A stretch of DNA of 64,000 nucleotides from Peribacillus muralis (GTDB taxonomy: Bacteria; Bacillota; Bacilli; Bacillales; DSM-1321): positions 49,022 through 113,021 of the forward strand of contig NZ_LMBV01000008.1 in assembly GCF_001439925.1 (NCBI RefSeq), in the 5' to 3' direction. A program made the position numbers and the translations under genes. Positions within the stretch are counted from its first letter, which is position 1, and each line of letters begins with the position of its first letter. Positions 25,178 to 34,350 of this stretch are shown here, in pieces. Below the pieces are notes generated by a model. It worked only from the letters and a program-made list of their open reading frames with translations, was not told the origin of the DNA and searched no databases.

Positions 25178-26965
25178 GTGTTGGTTCATTTATTACCATC
25201 GCTGTTTGAAAAAGTGGGGATCATCGTCATTGCTGCGTTCCTGCTTTCTTATATGAAGCCGTTTCGGCAGATGATCGGCCATGAACATCGAATGTCAAAG
25301 AAGATCATGATCATCGTCCTCTTTGGAATATTCGGCATCATTAGTAACTATACCGGGATCGAAATCGGAAATCATGATATACCGTTGGGTGATTGGCATA
25401 CCGAAATCGCTCCCGATAACGCGATTGCCAATACAAGGATCATGGGCGTGGCCATCGGCGGCTTGCTTGGTGGGCCATTCGTTGGCTTGGGAGTCGGTTT
25501 GATTGCAGGACTTCACCGCTATACTCTCGGCGGTTTTACAGCAGGGGCATGTGCGATTGCGGCGATTTTGGCTGGAGTCTTATCGGGGTTTTTGGGGAAA
25601 AATCGGCAAAAGCATATGATGGTCACGCCGTGGTTTGCCCTCCCGATTTGCATGGCTCTGGAAGCGCTCCAAATGGTCATCATCCTGGCAACGGCCAAGC
25701 CATTTGAACGGGCGTGGGAGCTCGTTCAAGTAATCGGCCTCCCGATGATTTTCATCAACGGCTTTGGCACGTTATTATTCATGCTCATCATTCAATCGAT
25801 CACGAGGGATGAAGCACGGACGCGGGCCGTTCAGACGAATTTGGCATTCCTGATCGCCGATCAGACATTGCCTTATTTCCGCCAAGGGTTGAATCAGATC
25901 TCCTGTAAGAAAATTGCCCAAATCATACTTGGGCTGACTGAAGCCGATGCCGTGGCCATTACCAATGAACATAGCGTACTTGCGCATGTTGGGGCAGCGT
26001 CCGATCACCATTTTCCAAAAGAAGGAATCGCGACGGGCATAACGAAAAAAGCCCTTGAACAAGGGAAGATCATTGTGGCCAAAACAAAAACAGACATTAA
26101 TTGTTTTCATGAGCAATGCCCATTGCAAGCAGCTGTAGTCCTGCCTTTGCAGGTCCAACAGAAAACGGTCGGGACGTTGAAGATGTACTTTAAGCATCCT
26201 GATAAGTTAAGCCAAGTGGAGCAGGAGTTGGCTGAAGGCCTGGCGAAGCTTTTCTCCACCCAGCTGGAGCTTGCCAAAGCGGAAATGCAGACGGAATTAT
26301 TGAAGGATGCCGAAATCAAGGCTTTACAGGCTCAAGTCCATCCTCATTTTCTGTTCAATGCAATTAATACGATTTCCGTTTTATGCCGCACCGATGTCGA
26401 AAAGGCAAGAGGCTTATTATTGGAGCTGAGTGCTTTCTTTCGCAGCAACTTACAAGGCGCTAGGCAAATATTGGTGCCGCTTGAAAAGGAATTGGAGCAT
26501 GTTCATGCTTACTTATCGCTGGAGCAGGCCCGATTTCCGGATAAATATCATATCGACTTTCGTATTGAGCCAAAACTTAAGGAGATTCCAATTCCTCCGT
26601 TCACGCTGCAGCCGCTTGTTGAAAATGCGATACACCATGCGTTTCCACATGTGAAAAACAAAGGGGAAATCATCATTCAAGCATTTGTTAAGGACGATAT
26701 GATGCACATTGTTGTGGAAGATAACGGAAAAGGAATGGCAGGCGAGAAATTAGTTGAATTAGGAAAGCGTGCTGTAAATTCTAGTAAAGGTACAGGAACG
26801 GCCCTTTATAATATCAGTGAACGGCTGGAAGGAATCTATAAAGGTCAGGCAAGTCTCGCGATAGAAAGTGAAATGGGGCACGGGACACAAGTGAAAATAT
26901 CAATACCACTCAATGAAAAAGGAGCATATGTCAAAGATGTTGAAAGCATTTATCGTAGAGGATGA
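25178..26965 (+). CDS. lytS: LytS-type sensor histidine kinase
   Basis: This 595-residue membrane sensor kinase of the LytS/BtsS family has an N-terminal 5TM-LYT region with ERVG-like FEKVGIIVIAAFLL, the hallmark NYTGIEI, and several GG-rich helices to about residue 200. A GAF domain follows (about 230-360). The His_kinase phosphoacceptor segment QVHPHFLFNAIN has the His at 388, and a HATPase domain carries the N box VENAIHH and the G box DNGKGMAG. I use the GTG at 25178 because AGTGGGGCGA precedes it and the product then starts like known LytS proteins. An ATG at 25148 has no SD. It overlaps lytR and is followed by cstA. Confidence 0.88.
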   Translation: MLVHLLPSLFEKVGIIVIAAFLLSYMKPFRQMIGHEHRMSKKIMIIVLFGIFGIISNYTGIEIGNHDIPLGDWHTEIAPDNAIANTRIMGVAIGGLLGGPFVGLGVGLIAGLHRYTLGGFTAGACAIAAILAGVLSGFLGKNRQKHMMVTPWFALPICMALEALQMVIILATAKPFERAWELVQVIGLPMIFINGFGTLLFMLIIQSITRDEARTRAVQTNLAFLIADQTLPYFRQGLNQISCKKIAQIILGLTEADAVAITNEHSVLAHVGAASDHHFPKEGIATGITKKALEQGKIIVAKTKTDINCFHEQCPLQAAVVLPLQVQQKTVGTLKMYFKHPDKLSQVEQELAEGLAKLFSTQLELAKAEMQTELLKDAEIKALQAQVHPHFLFNAINTISVLCRTDVEKARGLLLELSAFFRSNLQGARQILVPLEKELEHVHAYLSLEQARFPDKYHIDFRIEPKLKEIPIPPFTLQPLVENAIHHAFPHVKNKGEIIIQAFVKDDMMHIVVEDNGKGMAGEKLVELGKRAVNSSKGTGTALYNISERLEGIYKGQASLAIESEMGHGTQVKISIPLNEKGAYVKDVESIYRRG

Positions 26966-27680
26966 ACCACTCGCAAGAGATGAATTGAAGTATCTATTGA
27001 AGAGAAGCAGGCAAGTTGAAGTCGTGGGAGAGGCCGAGGGGATAGATGATGCCATGAGGGATATCTCCCGCCTTAAACCGGAACTTGTCTTTTTGGACAT
27101 TGAGCTTGCGGATGGAAATGGTTTGCACTTGGCAAAGCGATTGGCAGAGCTTGACCCCGCACCTTCGCTCATTTTTGCGACCGCTTATGATGAATTTGCC
27201 CTCCAGGCCTTCGAATTATATGCATTCGATTACTTGTTGAAGCCTTTTGATGAAAAGAGGATTCGACAAACCTTGGACAAGCTCGTCAAAGTGCGTAAAG
27301 CAGGCGAAGGCGAACCCGGGATGAAACCTCCGCTTCGGACCGCGGTGGAGCAGACAGGGAAACTTGCCGTCGAAATCGATGACCGGATCGTGTTGATTGA
27401 CCGCAATTCGATTTTATTCATCGGGCTCATAGAAGGAAAGACGATCATTAAAACGGAAGAATCTGAATATAAAATTGGCGAGCCGCTCATCGTATTTGAA
27501 AGGAAGCTCGATCACCGCTCCTTTTTACGGGTGCATCGCGGATTTATCGTCAACATGATCCATATATCGGAAATACAGCCTTGGTTCAATTCGACGTATA
27601 ACCTCATTATGAGTGACGGGTCGAACATACCCGTAAGCCGCACATATGTAAAGGAGCTAAAGCAGCTTATCGGTTTTTAA
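26928..27680 (+). CDS. lytR: LytTR response regulator paired with LytS
   Basis: This ~250-residue response regulator has a receiver domain with acidic pocket ED (residues 11-12), phosphoacceptor Asp57 in LVFLDIELADG, and the switch Thr in FATAYDEFA. The C-terminal LytTR DNA-binding domain runs from about residue 145 (ILFIGLIEGKTIIKT..., FLRVHRGFIVNM..., then NIPVSRTYVKELKQLI). The ATG at 26928 lies just after AAAAAGGAG; ATG 26937 is possible. The gene overlaps lytS by 38 bp, so the pair is co-expressed. Imperfect direct repeats downstream, in front of cstA, are its likely target, as LytTR proteins bind direct repeats. Confidence 0.9.
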   Translation: MSKMLKAFIVEDEPLARDELKYLLKRSRQVEVVGEAEGIDDAMRDISRLKPELVFLDIELADGNGLHLAKRLAELDPAPSLIFATAYDEFALQAFELYAFDYLLKPFDEKRIRQTLDKLVKVRKAGEGEPGMKPPLRTAVEQTGKLAVEIDDRIVLIDRNSILFIGLIEGKTIIKTEESEYKIGEPLIVFERKLDHRSFLRVHRGFIVNMIHISEIQPWFNSTYNLIMSDGSNIPVSRTYVKELKQLIGF

Positions 27681-27693
27681 TATTTTTCATAAT

Positions 27694-27748
27694 TCTGCAT
27701 TTTAGCTTCCTTATGATGCAGTCCAGCCCCCATAATCTGCATTGTAGC
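27694..27748 (+). promoter_or_regulatory. Candidate LytR binding sites upstream of cstA
   Basis: TCTGCATTTTAGC (27694-27706) and TCTGCATTGTAGC (27736-27748) are direct repeats differing at one base. They are 42 bp apart, four helical turns. They lie 75-130 bp upstream of the cstA start, right after lytR. Confidence 0.6.
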
Positions 27749-27821
27749 CTGAAAACCCTTTGAATCCGCTTTCATCATGATATCATCAGTTTACGATGTA
27801 AGAAATAGAGGGGGTTCATAT

Positions 27822-29615
27822 ATGAATGCGGTTACAATTGTCATAGGCTCAATCTGCATATTAATGATTGCCTACCGTTTATACGGGACATTCATAGCAC
27901 TGAAAGTATTAAAACTAGATGATTCCAAGCCAACACCGGCCCATACATTGGAAGATGGAAAAGATTATGTACCAACAAATAAATGGGTGGCATTCGGCCA
28001 CCACTTTGCTGCGATTGCAGCGGCGGGTCCACTCGTTGGTCCGATCCTTGCTGCACAATTCGGTTATTTGCCAAGTTTGCTATGGCTATTGATCGGAGCT
28101 GTCATCGGCGGAGCCGTCCATGATGCCGTCGTGCTTTTTGCATCGATGCGGAAGGACGGCAAATCGCTATCGGAAGTTGCCAAGGAAGAACTTGGCCCAG
28201 TCGCAGGCTTCTGTACAGGACTTGCAATGCTTTTTATCATTACCATCACGATGGCAGGACTTTCGATGGTAGTTCTGCATGCCTTGGAGAATAATCCATG
28301 GGGGACGTTTGCTGTCGGGATCACGATTCCCATCGCCATGGGAGTCGGTCTGTATCATAAAAAAACCGGCAACTTAAAAGGTGCGACCATTGTCGGCTTC
28401 GCACTCATCATGGCTGGGATTTTACTTGGACCAAACATTCAAGGAACGGCCCTTGGTGAACTATTGACACTGGAAGCAAGTACACTTGCCATCATTCTGC
28501 CAATTTACGCCTTCTTCGCAGCGGCATTGCCCGTGTGGCTGCTGCTTGCACCACGTGATTACTTAAGCACCTTCATGAAAATCGGTGTGTTTGCCGCTTT
28601 GATAATCGGCGTGTTCGTGGTGAATCCAGAAATTCAATTCCCCGCGTTCACCGAATTCGTCAATGGCGGAGGCCCGATTGTCGCCGGTCCTGTGTGGCCA
28701 TTCATTTCGATAACGATTGCCTGTGGAGCCATTTCAGGATTCCATGCATTCGTTGGCTCCGGCACAACGCCAAAAATGTTAAACCGCTGGAGTGATATCA
28801 AATCCGTCGGCTTCGGAGCGATGCTTGTCGAGTGTGTCGTTGCCATCATGGCACTGATTGCGGCAGTTTCACTGCAGCCAGGTGATTATTTTGCGATTAA
28901 CTCAACACCTGAAGTCTTTCAAACATTAGGCATGGAAACGGTACACCTTAATGAACTAAGTGAAGAAATCGGTATTAACCTTGAAGGACGGACAGGCGGG
29001 GCCGTAACCCTTGCTGTCGGGATGACCTATATTTTCACGGAAATTCCCTTCTTTGACAAACTGGCTTCGTTTTTCTTCCAGTTCGTCATCATGTTCGAGG
29101 CGGTGTTCATTTTAACCGCAATCGACTCAGGAACACGTGTGGCCCGTTACTTGATCCAAGACTTCTTCGGCGAATTTTATAAACCTTTAAAGAAAGTCGA
29201 CTGGCTGCCCGGTAACATCTTCGCCAGTGCACTAGCCTGCTTCATCTGGGGCTATCTGCTCTACTCCGGTGACATCAGTTCGATCTGGGCACTCTTTGGC
29301 GTATCCAACCAGCTCATGGCGTCAATCGGTCTCATCATCGGCGCGACCGTCGTATTGAAAATCGCTGAAAAACGCTGGTATATCTGGACATGCCTCGTAC
29401 CACTTGCATACCTTTATGTAACGGTTAATGTAGCAGGATACTGGATGGTCAAAAACGTATACCTGAACCCGGACTCGGCAGGATTCAGCATCCTGAACGG
29501 AATATTATCAATCACCATGCTATGCCTCGGCTTGGTCATCCTCATCTCGGCCCTGAAAAAGTGGCGCGAGCTCTGGAAAATCCCGCAAGCCGAACTATTG
29601 CGAAGATCAGCATAA
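27822..29615 (+). CDS. cstA: CstA-family carrier (pyruvate or peptide uptake)
   Basis: This 597-residue polytopic membrane protein of the carbon-starvation CstA/BtsT family takes up pyruvate or peptides. Family landmarks are FGHHFAAIAAAGPLVGPILAA near residue 50, GGAVHDAVVLFASMRKDGKSL near 95, and AIDSGTRVARYLIQDFFG near 430, with a conserved WALFGVSNQLMA. The ATG at 27822 has a strong SD (AGAGGGGG); the upstream extension lacks one. Its place directly after a LytS/LytR pair matches the BtsSR-BtsT logic of enterobacteria and the LytST-controlled pyruvate carrier of Bacillus. I therefore favour pyruvate-induced carbon uptake. Confidence 0.9.
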   Translation: MNAVTIVIGSICILMIAYRLYGTFIALKVLKLDDSKPTPAHTLEDGKDYVPTNKWVAFGHHFAAIAAAGPLVGPILAAQFGYLPSLLWLLIGAVIGGAVHDAVVLFASMRKDGKSLSEVAKEELGPVAGFCTGLAMLFIITITMAGLSMVVLHALENNPWGTFAVGITIPIAMGVGLYHKKTGNLKGATIVGFALIMAGILLGPNIQGTALGELLTLEASTLAIILPIYAFFAAALPVWLLLAPRDYLSTFMKIGVFAALIIGVFVVNPEIQFPAFTEFVNGGGPIVAGPVWPFISITIACGAISGFHAFVGSGTTPKMLNRWSDIKSVGFGAMLVECVVAIMALIAAVSLQPGDYFAINSTPEVFQTLGMETVHLNELSEEIGINLEGRTGGAVTLAVGMTYIFTEIPFFDKLASFFFQFVIMFEAVFILTAIDSGTRVARYLIQDFFGEFYKPLKKVDWLPGNIFASALACFIWGYLLYSGDISSIWALFGVSNQLMASIGLIIGATVVLKIAEKRWYIWTCLVPLAYLYVTVNVAGYWMVKNVYLNPDSAGFSILNGILSITMLCLGLVILISALKKWRELWKIPQAELLRRSA

Positions 29616-29723
29616 GAAATCGCAAAGTTGAGGATATAGTCCTCAGGTCAAGCGCAACCTTAAAAAGGAAAGTATCAATACCCCCAAATTTGTTAATGAT
29701 AACAAATGAGGAGGTGTAATACG

Positions 29724-29879
29724 ATGGCAAAAGATGTTTTATGTGAGGTAAATAATTGTGTACACTGGCATTCTGGAAACAAATGTAATGCTGAAGCTAT
29801 TTATGTAGTGAGTCATAAAGGGAATCATGCATCCAATAGTAAAGAAACGGATTGCAAAACATTTGATCCAGGCGTTTAA
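29724..29879 (+). CDS. DUF1540 small Cys-containing protein
   Basis: This 51-residue protein has the DUF1540 pattern: CEVNNCVHW, then GNKCNAEAIYV, then a C-terminal ETDCKTFDPGV. The four Cys may bind a metal. Members are common in spore formers and clostridia and their role is unknown. The ATG at 29724 has a strong SD (GAGGAGGTG, 7-nt spacing). It is a single-gene unit between cstA and a terminator. Confidence 0.88.
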   Translation: MAKDVLCEVNNCVHWHSGNKCNAEAIYVVSHKGNHASNSKETDCKTFDPGV

Positions 29880-29891
29880 ATCATTGAGGGG

Positions 29892-29920
29892 AGGTAACCA
29901 TCATCTGGTTACCTTTCTTC
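29892..29920 (+). terminator. Terminator after the DUF1540 gene
   Basis: AGGTAACCA and TGGTTACCT form a perfect 9-bp stem, followed by TTCTTCT. Confidence 0.75.
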
Positions 29921-30036
29921 TATTTTAGTATTGATAATAAAAATCATTTTCATTCAAGAAAATTGAAATTCCTTATTTTTTTCTTCATGAGGTCGTGGGA
30001 TTGGCCGAAATTCGGGTCTTTTTGAAGGAAATCTAA

Positions 30037-30203
30037 ATTCACGAATAAAGTGGCCAAACTCACGAATAAAAGCACCCAATTCACGAATAAAAGCATCAAA
30101 CTCAAGAATAAAAGCAACAAACTCACGAATAAAGTGGCCAAACTCGCGAGTAAACTCCCCCAATTCACGGATAACGCTCCAAACTCGTTAAAGAAAGCCC
30201 CAA
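30037..30203. repeat. Tandem array of 21-bp degenerate repeats
   Basis: About eight units follow the pattern AYTCACGAATAAAAGCAYCAA. Seven are exactly 21 bp and one is 20 bp. Degenerate copies with ACTCRTGA or TTCGCGAGT continue to about 30330. The periodicity of seven codons makes frames look like heptad proteins on both strands, but no start signal supports translation. The stretch 29921-30375 has no other content. Confidence 0.85.
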
Positions 30204-30375
30204 ACTTCCCCAAATTCATAAGAAACGCAAGAAGTTTGCAAATAACGGCTCAAAATGGCGTGAGAAACTCACGAAATTCTGTTTAAAACCCAAATTCGCG
30301 AGTAACTCTCCTAACTCGTGAAAAAAAGCATGAAACTCCCAAAAGATTCAGCTTCTATAATAAGTTTGTCTATAT

Positions 30376-31467
30376 TCATGTGGTCGTCAGCTTGGCGTAG
30401 ACAATGAAAAACAGAGTTAATTCACCGATTATGACTATATTGGGTACGAAGAAAAGTAAGTTAAAAATAAAAAAGACTGCTAATATCCCTATAAATATCG
30501 CTAAATGATACATTTGCAATTGGTGTTGCTTACGTCTGTATTGGTGAAATACAAAAGTGGTGGATAGGAAATAGAGCAGGACGGAACCGAAAGCGAAATA
30601 CACGTTAAACAAATAATCGACCTCATGTAAAAACAATAATCTGATGGCTGCTGCAATCATGCTTAAGGACATTAGAATAAATAGGTGACCGTAAATGATG
30701 ATTTGGCCGGACGTTTGTACAGATTTGTCGATTTTCTTCTCGAGGTTATCAAAATATTGCCACCACATCGATATGATCAGTGTAAATGAAAGGATTGCAT
30801 AGGCGATTGAATCCCAATTGCCTTGTTTAGGTTGAATGACCGCGATCGTGCTAATAAGGGCCTCGCCAAAGAGAATGATGGAAAATAGACCAAATCGCTC
30901 TAACAAGTGGGGTGTATTCGTAGGAACCTTAACCAAACATTTTCTTCCAACGATCGGGACGATGATATCGATCAGGATGCCCAAATACAGCACAGCATAT
31001 CGCAGCCACGAATCAAAAAGGACGGAGAATAATGAAATGACGATTCCTATCCAAAAATACTTTCCTAAATAGAGTGCCGCTTTTTTTCGAAATCCCTCTT
31101 CCGTACGCTGTACAACAAGATATTGGATAGCGGTCACAACTCTTAAGCCGATATACCCAATTAAAAAAGAAAGATAATAAGCATCAAAATCAACGGATAA
31201 GCTTGATATCATAATGAGGACAAAAAACATTTGCACGATCAAAAAAAGCCGTTGATGAAATAAGTCATTCCCGAATCGGTTGATGAATATCGTTTGACCT
31301 ACCCAAGCCCACCAGATAGGAATAAAAATCAAGACGAACTTCAGTAAATACTCAGGATGGATATATCCATCTTCAATATGCAGTAAAACATGAGTGGCGC
31401 CCGCAACGGCGGCAACAAATAATAAATCATAAAAGAGCTCTAACCAAGTAACCTTCTTTTCATCCAT
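30376..31467 (-). CDS. Low-temperature requirement protein A (LtrA) family membrane protein
   Basis: This 363-residue polytopic protein starts with the family signature KKVTWLELFYDLLFVAAVAG. It also has GERFGLFSIILFGEALI-like LLERFGLFSIILFGEALIST near the middle, the second conserved LtrA block. About 11 hydrophobic segments are visible. LtrA was named from Listeria growth at low temperature and its biochemical role is unknown. The ATG at 31467 is preferred because GGGAGGAGTG lies upstream; an 18-residue extension has no SD. It is transcribed alone, away from the FMN reductase gene. Confidence 0.88.
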   Translation of the reverse strand: MDEKKVTWLELFYDLLFVAAVAGATHVLLHIEDGYIHPEYLLKFVLIFIPIWWAWVGQTIFINRFGNDLFHQRLFLIVQMFFVLIMISSLSVDFDAYYLSFLIGYIGLRVVTAIQYLVVQRTEEGFRKKAALYLGKYFWIGIVISLFSVLFDSWLRYAVLYLGILIDIIVPIVGRKCLVKVPTNTPHLLERFGLFSIILFGEALISTIAVIQPKQGNWDSIAYAILSFTLIISMWWQYFDNLEKKIDKSVQTSGQIIIYGHLFILMSLSMIAAAIRLLFLHEVDYLFNVYFAFGSVLLYFLSTTFVFHQYRRKQHQLQMYHLAIFIGILAVFFIFNLLFFVPNIVIIGELTLFFIVYAKLTTT

Positions 31468-31665
31468 TTCCTGCACTCCTCCCAATCTCCTTACGTATTC
31501 TAGTATGTTGGAAACATGCATAAATTGAAAGAGCTTTGGAGCATTAATTCAAGAGTTGAGCTTCATAGGAAGCCAGCCTTAGCCTGTAATTAGGGATAAC
31601 GTCACTGTCTATAAATTGGTACATTATGGTATTATAGTCTAAGATTTCAAAAAAGGAGGAATCGA

Positions 31666-32214
31666 ATGACAAATACCATCGGGCTTATTTGTGGGAGTTT
31701 ACGGAGAAATTCTTATAATCGTATCATTGCTCAATCATTGGCCGAAATGGTTGATGCGTACCAATTTCGTTGGATTGACATTAATGATCTCCCTTTATTT
31801 AACGAGGACTTAGAATCAAGTGGCGTTCAAGAAGCCGTGACATCTTTTAGGTCTGCCATTCACGACGTCGATGGTGTCATTATCGTAAGTCCTGAGTACG
31901 ATTCAGGAATTCCAGGCGTTTTAAAAAATGCATTGGACTGGGCCTCAAGACCTCGGTCTGTTCTTAACAGAAAGCCAGTCGGCCTAATCGGCGCAACGCC
32001 AGGAGGATTAGGAACTGCTCTGGCACAACTGCAAATCAGGCAAGTACTGGAAGCCATGGAGGTCCGTGTGCTCCCATTTCAAAAAGTGCTGATTTCGCAA
32101 GTACATAAAAAGATCGATTCTGATCAGTTTGTGCTTACTGACGAACATACAAAACATCAACTTGAGCGTTATTTGCAACAATTCATAGATTGGATCGACC
32201 ACACAAAAGTTTAG
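31666..32214 (+). CDS. NADPH-dependent FMN reductase (quinone/chromate/azo reductase type)
   Basis: This 182-residue flavodoxin-like flavoenzyme reduces quinones, chromate or azo compounds using NAD(P)H. The phosphate-binding GSLRRNSYN sits at residues 10-18 and SPEYDSGIPGVLKNALDWASRP near 79-100 is the FMN ring-binding motif. It has a strong SD (AAAGGAGG). The isochorismatase-like gene follows after about 60 bp and may share its transcript. Reductase specificity cannot be told from sequence. Confidence 0.88.
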   Translation: MTNTIGLICGSLRRNSYNRIIAQSLAEMVDAYQFRWIDINDLPLFNEDLESSGVQEAVTSFRSAIHDVDGVIIVSPEYDSGIPGVLKNALDWASRPRSVLNRKPVGLIGATPGGLGTALAQLQIRQVLEAMEVRVLPFQKVLISQVHKKIDSDQFVLTDEHTKHQLERYLQQFIDWIDHTKV

Positions 32215-32274
32215 ATTAATAGAGGGGGTGGGGAAGAATTTCCTGATGCCCTTCAATAAAAGGAGGAATGTAAA

Positions 32275-32916
32275 ATGTCTGATCTCTATTCTCGTCTTTC
32301 CAAGGATGATGCGGCCGTTCTGCTTGTTGACCATCAAACAGGCCTTATATCCGGCCTGGTGCGTGATTATGGTGTTGATGAATTCAAGAACAATGTTCTG
32401 GCACTTGCTAACACCGCCAAGTTTTTTGATTTACCCGTTATTTTAACAACAAGCTTTGAAAACGGACCAAACGGACCGCTCATGCAGGAATTGGAGGAAC
32501 TATTTCCTCACGCACCCAAAATAGCAAGACCAGGACAAATTAACGCATGGGATAATCAAGATTTTGTTAAAGCGATCGAGAAAACTGGAAAAAAACAACT
32601 TATTATCGCGGGCGTGGTTACGGATGTCTGCGTTGCTTTCCCTGCACTATCCGCCATAAACGCTGGTTATGAAGTGTTTGCTGTCACGGATGCCTCTGGA
32701 ACATTCAGCAAACAGGTAGCTGATGCGGCATTATCGCGCATGGCCCATGGGGGTGTGCAGCTGATGAACTGGTTTAGTGTCGCCTGCGAATTGCAACGTG
32801 ATTGGCGCAACGATGTCGAAGGCTTTGGGGCGTTACTTTCCAGCCAGCTTCCGGGCTATCAAAACATCATTGGCAGCTACCGGGGAGCTCAGCGCGACCT
32901 CAGCAAGCAGATCTAA
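32275..32916 (+). CDS. Isochorismatase-superfamily hydrolase, YcaC-like
   Basis: This 213-residue cysteine hydrolase carries Asp19 in LLVDHQTGL and the nucleophile Cys119 in AGVVTDVCVAFPALSA, with the cis-peptide VVT. The C-terminal extension (ELQRDWRNDVEGFGALLSSQ, ending YQNIIGSYRGAQ) is characteristic of YcaC, an octameric hydrolase with unknown physiological substrate. The start has an SD AAAGGAGGAATG. It follows the FMN reductase and precedes a terminator. Amide or nicotinamidase-like activity is possible. Confidence 0.88.
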   Translation: MSDLYSRLSKDDAAVLLVDHQTGLISGLVRDYGVDEFKNNVLALANTAKFFDLPVILTTSFENGPNGPLMQELEELFPHAPKIARPGQINAWDNQDFVKAIEKTGKKQLIIAGVVTDVCVAFPALSAINAGYEVFAVTDASGTFSKQVADAALSRMAHGGVQLMNWFSVACELQRDWRNDVEGFGALLSSQLPGYQNIIGSYRGAQRDLSKQI

Positions 32917-32928
32917 CTCCATACGAAG

Positions 32929-32966
32929 AAAAGGTTTCGGAATGTTTTCTCGCCGAAACCTTTTTT
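32929..32966 (+). terminator. Terminator after the YcaC-like gene
   Basis: AAAAGGTTTCGG and CCGAAACCTTTT form a perfect 12-bp stem around 12 nt, with T continuing after the stem. Confidence 0.9.
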
Positions 32967-33125
32967 GACTTCCAACCATTTTTTTATCAAGTTGTACGTT
33001 TTACACCACGATGGCTGCAGGATGCAAGAAAAATTTGTAATATTATGATATATTATATGTTATGGGTGTCTATGAGGTTTATTTAGTTTACTAGAAAAAC
33101 AATTCTTAGGAGTAGAAAGGGTTTA

Positions 33126-34163
33126 ATGAGTATGAAAAGATTGACGACGGAAGATGTGGCGAGAATTGCTGGTGTTTCACAGTCAACGGTTTCGAGGGTT
33201 TTAAATGATTATCCGTATATTAAGAAGCATACCCGTGAAAAGGTTCTTGCTGTCATTGAAGAACTGGGATTCACAAGGGATGAAATTGCCCGAAGCCTTG
33301 TTGAAAAAAGAACGAAGTCGATAGGGTTAATATTAGGGAGCATTTCCAACCCGTTCTTTGCCGAGACGGCTGAGGTCATCATCGAAAGAGCCCAGCAATT
33401 GAAATATGATGTCATCGTTTATAATACGGGGCATAAAGATGAAAACCTGGAGCAAGCCATCAATTTATTGATCGGTAAACGAGTTGACGGTATCATCCTC
33501 ACAAGTGTTAGTAAAAATTATACTGAAAAAATTAAAAAATTACATGATAATGGATTTCCGGTCTTATTATATAATAGCTTCCTGGAAATTGAAGATGTCA
33601 ACTTTATTGTCATGGACAATAATAAAGGAGCGAGGCTAGCCGTCCGGCACCTGTTGGGATTGGGACATGAAAAAATCGCAAAAATATCTGGACCTTCGAA
33701 ATACTTAGCCACTTATGAGCGAACCTTGGGCTATAAGCAGGAGCTGACGGAGAATGGATATGAAATCGATGAGGATTTAATTTTCAATAGTGAATTTTCC
33801 TATGATGAAATTTATTCATTCACGAAAAAGCTTTTGAAGAATAAGGACAGGCCGACGGCAATCATCGCAGCTTCCGATCAAATGGCCCTCGCCGTTTTAG
33901 GCGCAGCTTCCAGCCTCGACATGAAAATCCCGGATGATTTATCGGTTATCGGCTTTGATAATATAAAGCTCGCTTCCAATGAGTTCATAGGGTTAACGAC
34001 CATATCGCAAAAAATGGATCAAATGTCATTGACAGCACTGGAAAAACTGATTTATATGATTGAACATAAAGAAGAAGCAGCTTCATCAATCCAAATTTTC
34101 CTAGAGCCTGAATTAATGATTCGTCAGACAACAGGACCAGCCGCAAAACAAGATCGAGTGTAA
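33126..34163 (+). CDS. LacI-family repressor of the adjacent catabolic regulon
   Basis: This 345-residue LacI/GalR regulator has an N-terminal helix-turn-helix and hinge (LTTEDVARIAGVSQSTVSRVLNDY at residues 5-28, IARSLVEKRTKSIGLI after) and a periplasmic-binding-protein-like sensor (NPFFAE, KRVDGIILT, then VIGFDNIKLA near 275). It has a good SD (AGAAAGGG). It lies directly upstream of the SDR/alcohol dehydrogenase/aldehyde dehydrogenase operon. The 16-bp CG-centred palindromes found at 34.28, 35.12 and 42.69 kb have the form LacI-family proteins recognise, so I infer they are its operators. The inducer is unknown. Confidence 0.9.
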   Translation: MSMKRLTTEDVARIAGVSQSTVSRVLNDYPYIKKHTREKVLAVIEELGFTRDEIARSLVEKRTKSIGLILGSISNPFFAETAEVIIERAQQLKYDVIVYNTGHKDENLEQAINLLIGKRVDGIILTSVSKNYTEKIKKLHDNGFPVLLYNSFLEIEDVNFIVMDNNKGARLAVRHLLGLGHEKIAKISGPSKYLATYERTLGYKQELTENGYEIDEDLIFNSEFSYDEIYSFTKKLLKNKDRPTAIIAASDQMALAVLGAASSLDMKIPDDLSVIGFDNIKLASNEFIGLTTISQKMDQMSLTALEKLIYMIEHKEEAASSIQIFLEPELMIRQTTGPAAKQDRV

Positions 34164-34221
34164 TGACCGGTTTTGGGGGTGGTCTCTAGTATTCTTGATT
34201 AAAGAATTTGTATTTTTACTA

Positions 34222-34250
34222 TTTACAAAAGTCAGAAAGTTGTATATATT
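34222..34250 (+). promoter_or_regulatory. Promoter of the LacI-controlled catabolic operon
   Basis: TTTACA (34222-34227), a 17-nt spacer and TATATT (34245-34250). The same two hexamers and spacing recur at 42.65 kb in front of a second operator. Confidence 0.7.
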
Positions 34251-34277
34251 TTAATTTGTAATCGATTATGCGTTCCA

Positions 34278-34301
34278 TTTTTTGAATACGTATTCAAAAA
34301 A
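34278..34301. promoter_or_regulatory. Operator 1, CG-centred palindrome
   Basis: A perfect 24-bp palindrome with core TTGAATACGTATTCAA lies about 27 bp downstream of the -10 box and 50 bp before the SDR start. This is a classical repressor position. Confidence 0.8.
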
Positions 34302-34350
34302 ATGCGGGATTCGCAAAAATCTCCTCGATGAGGTAAAGCTGGGTGATAGA

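Noticed and set aside
30050-30286. Heptad-like proteins encoded by the 21-bp repeats on both strands
   Set aside because: The pattern follows automatically from a 21-bp repeat. No start signal and rapid decay of the repeats.
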